Part shown: positions 41,645 to 52,400 of the stretch, piece after piece | Layout: each line of letters starts with the position of its first letter | How positions within the stretch are numbered: position 1 is the first letter of the stretch | Assembly: GCF_026151205.1 (NCBI RefSeq) | Contig: NC_087073.1 | Coordinates: forward strand, 1,366,001 to 1,430,000 | Length of the DNA: 64,000 nt | Reading direction: 5' to 3' | DNA from: Bolinopsis microptera | Taxonomy: Eukaryota > Ctenophora > Tentaculata > Lobata > Bolinopsidae | Translations under genes and position numbers: made by a program | The notes under the pieces: model-generated | What the model saw: only the letters and a program-made list of their open reading frames with translations | Database searches by the model: none | What the model was told of the DNA's origin: nothing

Positions 41645-42358
41645 ATTGAGAAGAAGCTATTTCGGCCTGCAAACATATGTATACCTAATTTAAATACAAA
41701 AACGCTTTTTCAATATAAAGTTTCACTGGTAGTGGTTTGGCATTATACTTTTAGTAAGAGCCAGGCTGTTTTGGGTCCGCCATACTTGAGCATCAAGCAT
41801 TTGTCAGATCTATCAAAAACCGTTTTATATTTTAGTACAATTTCTTGTTAAAAATATTGTTAATTGTAAGTCTTATTAGGTCGCCCTATTTTTTATAATA
41901 GTTATCTACATGTAGCTGTTACAAATTGTTGTAAACCTAAGTAACTGTGGACACTGTTTGGAATCAGCTACCATGTGATTTACGATTAAAAATAAACATA
42001 CATTTTTAAATGTATTGAATGATTTTTCTCAATGGAGTTTCGTAAGAGTAACGTGGATGGCAGACGGCAGTCCTGCTAAGAAGAAGAATAGATTTCTGTG
42101 CGAAGAGAGGAAGAGGCAATGAATTTAATCAGCGATTAGAAGACACTTGAGCCTGGTTTCTCACACCCCAAACTTTTGTTGGATCTTGACCTGGACAACT
42201 TAAAACTCACAGAAACAGACTAGCTGACAGTTCATGATATCATCCGAAGTTTGTCACCACCAGGGGCTAAACTCCATGTAAGTTAACAGGTACAGCACCA
42301 ATGTATGTCATCTTCCTCCTCATAAAGATGATGAATCATGCCTTGATTCAGACGCACT
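41645..42358. other. Unassigned sequence
   Basis: No supported gene. A short ATG frame of 22 codons near 42056 is lysine-rich but too short to judge. Confidence 0.35.
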
Positions 42359-42700
42359 GTTGTAGGATTATATTTATATATATAATTATACTTAATCTAA
42401 ACCTAACCTCTGTCGTTACTCTGTACTCTCGCGTTACACTTTAATCATCCAAAAAGAGTAATGGATAAGGTATTAAGACCGGAAAAACTCGAACTCGACC
42501 TGGGGACATCCGCGGATGGAGGAAATGTGAACAAGTTCCTGCACTGGAAGACGACGATGGAAAATTTTATATCCCTGTTTTATGGATTTTGTGATGTCAT
42601 GAGAGATTTAATTTATTTTAATAAACTATATAAGGTGTGATCTGATTTTTCAGCCGGGGAGAATGTTGTAGGATTATATTTATACTAATATATGCTCCCT
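42359..42700 (+). mobile_element. LTR-retrotransposon remnant with gag start and 3' LTR edge
   Basis: TGTTGTAGGATTATATTTAT occurs at 42359 and again at 42664, the second time directly after a purine-rich GGGGAGAA that looks like a polypurine tract. Between them is the start of a gag gene. This is the form expected of an LTR element with nearly all of its interior deleted. The 3' LTR diverges after about 25 bp. Confidence 0.6.
42461..42640 (+). pseudogene. Truncated gag, same family as the gene at 63475
   Basis: Begins MDKVLRPEKLELDL, then NVNKFLHWKTTMENFI. This is clearly the same protein start as the gag at 63475 (MDKVLRPDRLELDL). The similarity ends after about 40 residues, and the rest to the TGA at 42640 is unrelated. 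Gag would form the particle coat. This one is a fragment. Confidence 0.75.
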
Positions 42701-42739
42701 GGCTTCCAGCAAATATATTACCACGAAATACATGCTGGA

Positions 42740-43270
42740 GACAAATAAGTAAAGAATGAAAAAGGAGTCAGGTACAGTGTCACATTCCGACCAAAAGATG
42801 TCCCTATCGCCAAACCTGCTGTTATCTCTTATCCTTCATTTACCTCTCTTCCTCTCCCACAACCTTCTAACTTTCTAAAGAACCTCATACCCCCTTGAAG
42901 CCATCATTAACAAAAGATGACACATTTGTGTTTGGCAGCTCTCTACTCAAGAGCCAGAAAATAGACACACTTTCCAAGCGTATAAGAAACTTTAAAGTAG
43001 TCTGCCGGCCTGGGGCACGGTTTAAACTATTCGCAACAACCGACCGGGTATCATAGTAAGTTTTTAAAAAATTTCAAATTCATTTGCGAGCTGATATATA
43101 CAATGAAGTCGAAAAGACTGCCAAACAGTACAACACCTCAAGTGTCTCAACTGTTTTTCTTCAAGTTGGGGGAAATGATGTCGAAATATGCTTCCAGATT
43201 CAGATATCAAATGTATATTTGAAGATATTAGTGATCTTTTAATCGGTTACAAAACAGATTTTTCCTGTTG
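42740..43270 (+). pseudogene. SGNH-like domain fragment with frameshifts
   Basis: Three pieces read in order: SVTFRPKDVPIAKPAVISYP, then DTFVFGSSLLKSQKIDTLSK (a GDS-like nucleophile block with Ser), NFKVVCRPGARF, then SVSTVFLQVGGNDV (block III G-x-N-D), and after another frame change DSDIKCIFEDISDLLIGY. These blocks mark an SGNH/GDSL-type fold. At least two frameshifts make it a pseudogene. Whether it came from a retroelement ORF is inference. Confidence 0.5.
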
Positions 43271-43719
43271 CTAAGAATAAGATATAAATTTCTTCTCACC
43301 TATTCCTAGAAAGGCAAGTAATCTTACACATATTAGGAATATGCACAAGTTTAATTATTTATTAGGTGAAATGTGTAAGAAAGAATGTATTAGATTTGTT
43401 GACATTTTCTTCTAATAAGACCACTGCTATACTATGGTGCTTTTAGATTTTAATTTGTTTAACAGTTATTAATAGTTAATCTCTGTGTTAGTCAGCTGTG
43501 TATGTGAGAAAGAGCGTTAGCATTGTGACCTAAGCAGACTAATATCTAGATAAACTCAGTTGTTCCCAGTTGTTGATTGACTGTATTGATTGATTATATA
43601 TTTACTATCATTTGTAGATTGTGTGTATCCATTGTTCTCGTGTCTAATAATAATCAGTTTATCAATGGTATCCATCTGCAACAAATTATGTTATGCGATG
43701 CATTTCAAATTTAGTTTTA

Positions 43720-43905
43720 AAATTGCTCTCAACAAAAATATCAAAACTGTTTTAATACTTTCAACACTACTATATAACAAATAATTTGAGCCTGAAGATG
43801 GCGTTGACGCCGAAAATTTTCCCTTACTCCTAACTTCCTTGTTTCACTTGTCCTTGTCTCTTCCAACCGGATAATATCCAGATATCAGTATTTCAACAAA
43901 AATAC
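43720..43905 (+). mobile_element. PLE 3'-end copy
   Basis: Sequence from GCCTGAAGATGGCG through CCGGATAATATCCAGATATC matches the 3' ends at 19556-19665 (inverted) and 23400-23500. The bases just before it (ACTATATAACAAATAATTTG) recur alone at about 44540. No coding sequence remains. Confidence 0.7.
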
Positions 43906-44722
43906 ATCAATCGAAAGTTCTCTAAAAACTGTATTTTGCTCTATATTGCGATGAAAGCAGCGATAGACTCGGACAACTTCAAATAATTAAAGAACCAGTT
44001 GCTGCCACAGAAAGAGAAAGGGTTAAGGAGGCTGTGCGAGAATAAGAGGAGAAGACTGCTAAAGATAGATACAGAAGAGCAGAGAAAGCATAGTTAGCAG
44101 ATAATGCAGAGGAGGTACCCACTCAGGGGCCCTTGGAGAAGTTGTTAAAACCTCTAGTTTTAAGGCAACCAAGTGCAACTACAACCACTCACTGAAGTTG
44201 TACCTACTACCTGGCTGCAACTTTCTTTAAAGAAAGAAATTTAATATTCTTAAATTCAATATTTTCTCATGCATCTATTTTATATTCGCACCATTTTACC
44301 TTCTTAACTTTAGTTCTTCGGTCTATTTTATATTTATCCCTCCAGTAACGTTTTTTGATTTTACGAGCTTTTTGATTTTAAGAGATAAGGTTTTTGGGGA
44401 AATTTAGATCACTTCTGAAATTGTCACCCAGTATTGGTCGAAATTCGATGCTCTTCTCGAATACGTAGCTTGTTTCAGACAGTTACGTTTATTTGTTAGC
44501 TCCTCGTTTATCAGGAGCATCCATAATACTTTCAGCGCTGCTATATAACAAATAATTTGAGTTCAGGAATAGCATGTACTAGTACCCCCAAAGGGGAGCC
44601 GTGAGTAATTCGTTGTTTGTTTGCTGTGCTGTCTTTATTAGCTGTGTGTTGCTTGGCTGTGCAATGTCAGGTACAGGTATAAAAACACCATCTACCGGAA
44701 ATAGACGTGGCTCTGTGACAGT
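43906..44722. other. Unassigned sequence
   Basis: No supported gene. It contains a second partial copy of the ACTATATAACAAATAATTTG block near 44540. Confidence 0.35.
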
Positions 44723-45176
44723 ATGAATGTTCTTAAAAAAGAGGTCTGTGCCCACTGTTTAAAAAGTATCTATTTAGGCCAATCTATATTTGAATGCTAC
44801 AACTGTAACTGTCCCATTCACTCTAGATGCTATAACACCAGTGACAAACAAAATCAAAAAGTTGACTAGTACTGCAATAATTGTCTCCACCTAGCAGTAA
44901 TCCGTTATAACCCATTCAAGCTTCTGAATGATGACAATGATGATAACACTGATGCAGATGATGTTACACGTAAAATCTCTGAGGTACTTGAAAGCTGTGA
45001 CTCATATTCTGTAAAAGACATAAACCACACCTTTGCTCACGAATTACAAGTGCAAAACTCACTAATATTTCAAAATCTTGATGGCAACAAATCAAACTTT
45101 GACTCGCTGGCAATTGAAATAGCTAGATTTACTAACAAATTCTCTGTAATTGGTCTTGCTGAAACAATATTATGAC
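44723..45176 (+). pseudogene. LINE ORF2 N-terminus: PHD-like finger and endonuclease start
   Basis: Begins MNVLKKEVCAHCLKSIYLG, then FECYNCNCPIHSRC, an in-frame TAG at 44867-44869, and YCNNCLHLAV. The C-x2-C...C-x2-C-x3-H-x2-C...C-x2-C order is a PHD-like finger as found at the start of some LINE ORF2 proteins. Further on, LIFQNLDGNKSNFDSL and FSVIGLAET are the first motifs of the AP-endonuclease-like domain. A TGA then ends it. The rest of the endonuclease is deleted; the next LINE similarity begins at about 45165 in another frame. Confidence 0.7.
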
Positions 45177-45356
45177 TATTGTAAGTCAAACACTGATAAA
45201 TTTGCTGAAGTCTTGGGTAATAAACTAGATAATGAACCAATTATAGATTTTACCAACTTTCATGATATCTTTAAAAACAGCATTGACGAAACCTGCAAAC
45301 TAGCTGTAAGCAGTCATCACTTGCTTCAGATTCGTAGATTATTTGTAGTAATTTAG
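45165..45356 (+). pseudogene. LINE ORF2 linker fragment
   Basis: The frame reads QYYDYCKSNTDKFAEVLGN, then FTNFHDIFKNSIDETCKL. This is the part that usually lies between endonuclease and RT in this LINE type. It joins the endonuclease start by a deletion and is separated from the RT by about 1.1 kb of unrelated sequence. Confidence 0.5.
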
Positions 45357-46448
45357 GTTACGAACAACAAAAACGAAAGTAATAATGATGGTTACAAGAT
45401 ATTAAACTATAAAACAACACAATGAATAATCCGACAAACTTCCACTTCAAATCCTAATTACTCTGACTTATAACGCCCTACATCTACTGTAAAACACACG
45501 TCCTTACTCTACCCTTACCTATCACGGTTAACTCTCGTTAACCGTCTCTAACGGAGTCTTACCCTTAAACTAAACTTACATAACACTTTCAGCCCTCGCT
45601 GACCGTCCTTATATATCAGGCCCAAATCCACTATAGTTCATTCTCGCTCTACCTGAGCCCGATTGTTGTTGACACGAACCCACTCGTGTTGGATTAACCC
45701 GTGTTAACCCTGGCTACAACACAGCCTATTCCTGCTCTCCTGAGTTAACCAATTATGTTGACTCTCCCTACGCTTAAGCCAGACTGCTCATGTCCTCCGC
45801 ACAGTTCCACTAACTACAGTCCACGATAATGCTCTCTCCAGGATCCTAACGTAACAGGTCCTGGCTCCAAAGTGTCCTACATCAATGGCCCTCGATTCGG
45901 GCAAACTCAATCTCCTTTTCTGACCTTTCCACCGGACCTTATATAATGTCCTGTCCGTGGTTTTTCACCCGACCTCTCTAACCAGACTCACGTGCCCCTG
46001 CTCACACCTTTGGCAGCTGGTCTTATCCCCCACTAAAGCTTCATTGTCCCGAGTCCAGGTGTTACGACTATTCATCTTTTTACCAAAGCTTCCTGTCTGA
46101 TGACCTCTGAATCCATAGTTTGTTAGAACTCGCATCTTCTAGGAGCTATCTTTGACTCTCTATCTACACAAAGGCTTTACGTCTGAGGTTTCCTAAATTC
46201 ATTGTCTCTCCTCTAGAGGGTGATATATTTCTCGCCTGCCCAGGTGAGGTTCCACCCATTATCGCCATTGTCTTCTCTTTCCCTAACTTTCCCTAACCAC
46301 AGACCAGAACTGGATGTTCCACTTCCACTGCCTTATTACACAATACTGCCTTATTACACAATACTGCCTTATTACACAATACTATCTAAAATCTATCAAA
46401 TAATCTAGATCAAATAATCACGGCTTACCCAAAACCACTAAGCGCACT
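45357..46448. other. 1.1-kb insertion between LINE parts, with an 18-bp repeat
   Basis: Pyrimidine-rich, non-coding. It separates LINE sequence ending near CKLAVSSHH from sequence resuming near PKTTKRTMQNNPWI, so it is probably an inserted element. Near its end CTGCCTTATTACACAATA repeats three times (about 46329-46382). I could not define target duplications. Confidence 0.45.
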
Positions 46449-47759
46449 ATGCAGAACAACCCCTGGATTACTGGCGGGATTATAGCCTCAGTAAACCACT
46501 GCCATGGACTGTATGATGCCTGGGCGAAAGTCAGGAAAGTTAAGTGTAAACATGGCGAAACTGACACAAAAGGGGGCACATGCCTGTGTTCTATCTGCTG
46601 TAATAAAAGAAACCGTTATGATGACTACAAAGAATATAGAAAGGCTCTAAAAAAGGTTCGTAAAAAGGCTGTATCTGAATATTATTCTGACAAGTTTCTT
46701 GAAACTCAGGGAAACTCCAAGAAAACCTGGGAACTTATAAATAAAATTCGTGGCAAACAGAAACGTGATATCAGACCTATATTTACCATAGACAATGAAA
46801 AGATAACTAATCGCAGAGTTATAGCGAATGAATTCAATAAGTATTTTGTATCCCTAGCATCTAACCTTAATGCAGCCTACACAGAACTAGGAGAAATACA
46901 AATTAATCAGCTTCCAAGTTTCTGTGACCTCTTACCTAAATCGAATACAGCTAATATATATCTACATGACTGCTCACCTGAAGAGGTGGCTAAGATCATA
47001 TCGGAACTTAAGAATGGCAAGGCTAGTGATATACCAGTACATATAGTAAAGGCAGTATCAGGTATAATTAGTCCACTACTATCGGTATTGTATAACGAAT
47101 GTATGCAACAGGGAGTTTTTCCAGACGACCTAAAAGTAGGTAAAATAAGTCCAATATATAAGAAAGAAAATGCTGAGCTTCTTGAAAATTACAGGCCTAT
47201 CTCAACCTTAGCGATATTTGGTAAAATACTTGAGAAGATCATATTCTCCAGGCTGTACAGTTTCTTTCAGTCGCAAGGATTATTATATGAAAATCAATAT
47301 GGCTTCAGAAAAAATCATTCCACAAGCCATGCACTTAACTTCTCTGTCGACTACATTGAAAAATCACTAAGAGATAAAAATCATGTACTAGGCATCTTCA
47401 TTGATTTAAGTAAAGCTTTTGATACAATCTGTCATGATAAACTGCTTAAAAAACTGAATGATTATGGAATTCGAGGGACTGCAAATAAATTAATAGCCAG
47501 TTACCTCTCTAATAGACAGCAATATGTTTCAGTACTTGGAGAAGAATCCGAAAAACTGTCTGTAATATTTGGTGTGCCTCAGGGGTCAGTATTAGGTCCC
47601 TTGCTTTTCATTATCTACATTCACCAGTCTCAATGTTCTCTTTATTCAACAGGTCACCAAGACGAGACAACTACTTCATCCCACCCACTCCGTCCTCACT
47701 ATTCATCTACCAATCAACCAGTATTTGGAATCACTGCCGTAAGTCAACGAGTGAAATAG
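46449..47759 (+). pseudogene. LINE reverse transcriptase, internally deleted
   Basis: Open for 436 codons. It begins MQNNPWITGG, then a Cys cluster (CLCSICC), KTWELINKIRG, and the RT fingers and palm: KIISELKNGKASDIP, VGKISPIYKKE, NYRPISTLAIFGKILEKI, QYGFRKNHSTSHAL, LGIFIDLSKAFDTICH (motif A with catalytic Asp) and GVPQGSVLGPLLFIIYI (motif B). The catalytic FADD motif that should follow is gone. A deletion joins directly to the C-terminal tail, so the last 45 codons are out of frame. RT would prime DNA synthesis at a nicked target, but this copy cannot. Confidence 0.85.
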
Positions 47760-47887
47760 ACTTCTCCACTCCTATCAGTATATTCAAGAATAATCTTAAG
47801 AAAGCTTTGTTAGAACTACAATCTAAATATGACAGACAACTATGGTGCAGTTACAACTTTGATGCAAATGAATTATCATTGAAATAG
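47633..47887 (+). pseudogene. LINE ORF2 C-terminal tail after the deletion
   Basis: Reads SPRRDNYFIPPTPSSLFIYQ, STSIWN, then ISIFKNNLKKALLE. This is the usual closing segment of this LINE class (FIYQ-x-x-x-IWN). It ends with TAG at 47887 and is followed by the start of element X at 47923. Confidence 0.65.
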
Positions 47888-49271
47888 GTTAATTAACTAA
47901 ACTTAATCATATGAGTAAACCACGGTGTTATTGCAAAGAACCATGACAAGGGTATCAGACCTATATTAATCTAAGAGACGAAACCAAACGAATCATCATA
48001 CAACAAATTTTAAAATCCTGCGGCACAGGATCCTGTTGTTTTCCTACTCTGCCTCTCCCAAACCCCTCTCTCCTTCTCCTTCTTCAGGTTTATTCTACAA
48101 TTTTTAAAATTAGATAGCAGATATATTTTCTTTCGAATGTAGTAATGGCATTATACATTATTTGGTATCGTATGTATGTTGTGTTTAGTGTTTGCTAACT
48201 AGGTATGTGCTATATATTTTGAAGAATTTTGAGGCTCACGACGTCTCGTCCCATGGGTTGAGTTGCAGGCTGAGTATATGTTCAAATCGCCTTACTTCGT
48301 ATGGTGAAACATCGACAGGTTTGCCTTGACTTTTCGGACGAGTGTTTGCCCACCGGGGATCCAAAAATATGATCACCATGAACATTACTTTGACACGTGA
48401 ACTTATCAAACGACTGTAATGATTCCATTAAATTTTCTTAGTACATTTAGCTAGTTTATAGTAGATACACACTATCACAGAATAGAGGAGCACAATTGGG
48501 CTCTTTGTTCTGCGACCGTGTTTCCTCGGTGGGCCGACAGGTTTTTGTTGTGTAGTAGTGCTGGGGAAAAACCACGCTTTAAATATCAATGAATGTAAAT
48601 ATTGTTAATTGACATTAGTGCCACAGTTTATGTTGTAAAAACAAATTTATGGTCAAACATTATATATCGTAGAAGGGCATGATTTACCCACATCACTAAG
48701 CATCTGGATGGATAATTAGCACACAAGGATAAACTGACCTTTAAACATGACCACCAGCAATAGCATATAACCATAGCTCCAAAATAAATAAATTGCTCTA
48801 CATAGAAACATCTGGCCTGATCTTATCACATTGTGGTCCCCTGGGGTTCGGTAAAGCCCTTACAGGCAACTGGGTCCTTTTACCAGCCACAATAAAACTC
48901 AATGAAACAAGAAATTTCAATGAAACAAGAAATTTAATTTTAGCACATTTTACAGAATAAAAAGATGTAAAACAATTCATAAAATATAATGCCCATTTGG
49001 TGTATGACTTTTTGTCCTTGACTGCTAGTTTGGTTTTGGAAGGACAGGTAACTAACGGGGCAAGGAATGCGCGTGCCTGAAAGCTTTTGCACACACCGAA
49101 ACGCTAGTTCAGTTAGGTTTTTAGAGACAGGGCTCATTTTAGGACTAGAAGAAATTTGTTAGTAGACATTAGGGGTTCTGTTTATAGTTGTTACTATAGG
49201 TTGCAGTCTTGTTGTGACAAAAAGTCTACACTAAAACATGCTTTAGTTTATATTGTGTGGATCAAGGATAT

Positions 49272-49400
49272 TGTTATATATTCTAGTAATTTATTGTATG
49301 ATTAACCGATATACTATTCAGGATGACTACCTGGGTTTTGGTTTTGGTTTAGCTTTTAGCTTTAAGTCTTGCGTTTACCTTGTCACAACGATTCATAACA
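49272..49400 (+). repeat. 5' LTR of intact gypsy element
   Basis: 129 bp, TGTTATATATTC at the start and CATAACA at the end. It appears identical to 54090-54218. Preceded by GATAT, the 5-bp target duplication. Confidence 0.95.
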
Positions 49401-52400
49401 ATGGCGACGAGTCTGGTTTCGAACTTACGCTTATCCAAGGAAACTGATTGTGTCAGAGAGTGGCTGGAAATCTTTGAAAACGCCGCTTCTGTGTTCATTT
49501 TCGCACACGAAGATAAGTTACCAGATGACGCAAACGAGAAAACTGCTAAAAAAGCAGAACTCATGAGAACACTGTTAACAGTCAATCTGGGGCCTGACGC
49601 GTTGAAGAAGTTGCGTGCATTTACGTTTCCAGATGAAATTAAAGACACTACCTACGCTACCCTGAGAAAAACTCTTGTTGATCGGTTATCACCCAAAACA
49701 AACATTGTAGCTCAACAGCAGAAGTTTATGACGTTGAATCAGATTGCTGGTGAATCCTTATGTACTTTTATGTCACGATTGAAGGAAGCTGCTAATGTTT
49801 GTCAGTTCGGTGATTTGTTTGATTTAATGGTGCGTACACGTTTTGTGGCTGGACTATCCTCTGATAGGATACGTGCTGAACTCATATCAGAATCTGCTAC
49901 CAACGACACGTCTGCCAGCCTGTTCGATAAAGCTCAGACGAAGGAGAACGCTCTGCAAAGTTCAATGTCAGTCACAACACACTATGTTCAAAAACCCGGG
50001 AAGTTTCAAAAACCTCAAAACTCTAAGTTCCATCAGAAGGCCGACCTTAGCATTGTTTGTTCACGTTGTACTGTTCGTGGTCATGTTGCGAAAAACTGCA
50101 AAGTTCGTTGCAGAAACTGTCGCAAACCCGGACATATCGCGAAGAACTGTCGTTCTGCTAAGAAGCAATCCCATTGTGTTGAAGGGATTGGTGATCATGA
50201 TGATGGCAACGCTTGCGCTGCTGATTATGGGTACACACATCAAGAGTTGGAGAACACGTTGTACTGCGTGGAGACGGCTGATCCTGTCCAGATTCCAGTA
50301 CAGACTCCTGTTCCCGATGGTACTCTTCCTGCATCAGTTGTTAGTAATTTATCCAGTTGTATTGATTGTAATCAGAAACCATTTCTTAAAGTTAAGATTA
50401 ATGATAAGATTTTGAAAATGGAGTTAGATACTGGTTCATCTTTAAGCTGTATAAGTAAGTCTGATATTGCTAGACTAGGACTAACTGATTGCCAGATTGT
50501 TCCATGTTCCCAGAAATTGCGAGTAGCTAATTTTAATTGTGAAAGCATTGACTGCAAGGCCCTTGTAAACGTTGAATTTAAAGGCAAGAAATGGATTTTA
50601 CCACTATATGTTGTCGATTGTCGGTTTCCCACACTCCTAGGTCGAGAGTGGATCATCCAGATGTTTGGTAAAGACTGGTTGGATCATATGATAGGACTTG
50701 TTGATGTTGAGCAATCTTACGCTGTCTCCAAGCTTCAGAGAGATGAATTTGTTAGTGAGATACTCCGCAGTCCTGTGTTCGATCCTGGTGTTGGAACTGT
50801 TAAAGGATTCGAAGCTTGTCTACAATTTAAGCCTGATGCGAGAGCAAAGTTTTGCAAGGCAAGGCAGGTCCCATTTGCCATCGTAGACAAGGTTGGGAAA
50901 GCCATAGACGAGTTAGTGAAGAATGGACAGCTGATTCCAACAGAGCACTCAGACTGGGCTTCACCCATAGTTCCTGTCATGAAAGCGGATGGTACGATTC
51001 GCATATGTGGTGACTACAAGACTACCGTAAATCCTAATCTTGACACAGCTATTTACCCACTTCCTACGATAGAAGATTGCTTGAGTAAGATTGTCGGAGG
51101 TAAACTGTTTACTAAGCTGGATATCAGAGCCGCTTATAATAGTTTGAAGTTGAGAGAATGTGACCAAAAGATTGTGACTTTGAACACACACAAAGGATTG
51201 TTCAGTCCTACTTCTCTACCATTCGGTATTTCATCTGCCGGACCGATATTTGAACGCAAGATGGATGATACCTTGAGAAAGACAGAGAACACAGCATGGC
51301 GTGTTGACGACATTCTAATAACTGGACCTGATGATGAGAGTCACATGAAGAACGTGAGAACGGTGATTACAGCACTAGAGAATGAAGGCTACAAATGCCG
51401 GCTAGACAAGTGTGTTTTCATGGAGCCTAAGGTGACATTTCTTGGCCATGAAGTATCTGCTGACGGGATAAGACCGCTGAGTTCGAAAGTTGAAACGATA
51501 GTGAGAGCACCGTATCCTACTACTAGAGCGGAGATGATATTATTTCTTGGTGGTGCACAGTACTATTCACGTTTTATTCCCAACATGTCAACAGTTGTTG
51601 AACCACTTAACCGTTTAAGACCCGCTGACAGTATTTTCCACTTTGGAGATAGAGAAAAGAGAGCTTTTGATGAGTTAAAAGCACTGTTATCGTCTGACTT
51701 GGTTCTAACAGTCTACAACCCTGAGCTGGAGTTAAAGCTTGACACGGACGCTTCATCCGTTGGTTTAGGAGCTGTTATGTCACATATTGATGAAAATGGG
51801 ACAGAGCGACCGATCGAGTATATATCTCGAACACTGACGAAATCTGAGAGAAACTATTCCATGATAGAAAAAGAAGCATTGGCAATAGTTTGGGCGACTA
51901 AGAGACTGCACCGTTATCTTTTTGGACGACCATTTACCCTAGTTACAGACCACAAGCCGCTGGAATCTATCTTTCACCCTAGTCGTGGGATTCCTAGCAT
52001 GGTGGCAGGTCGTTTACAACGATGGTCATTGTTCCTAAGCGGTTACACTTACAAGATCCAGTTTCGACCCACTGGTAAACATTGTAATGCTGATCTATGT
52101 TCCCGTTTTCCACTGCCTTTAGACACATCGGCAGAGACGAGAGAGTTTGATGACGAGTTAACAGAGGAGTTTGAAATGAAACCTCTAGATACTGTTTTCA
52201 GCGTGCACTACTTCGGTGATGACAAACCTTTGATTGACGCTGAGTTAATAGCTAGTCACACAAGAAGAGACAAGACACTTGGTCGAGTGTTACAGTTTGT
52301 TAAAGACGGCTGGAACGAGAAACCCCCTGTTGATGTCGAGCTGAAACCGTTTTACACACGTCGAAACGAGTTGTCAGTAGACCAGAACTGTATTGTCTGG

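Noticed and set aside
49380-49400. Gag-pol start at the upstream TTG inside the LTR
   Set aside because: The first ATG at 49401 abuts the LTR and is the natural start; the upstream codons belong to the LTR.
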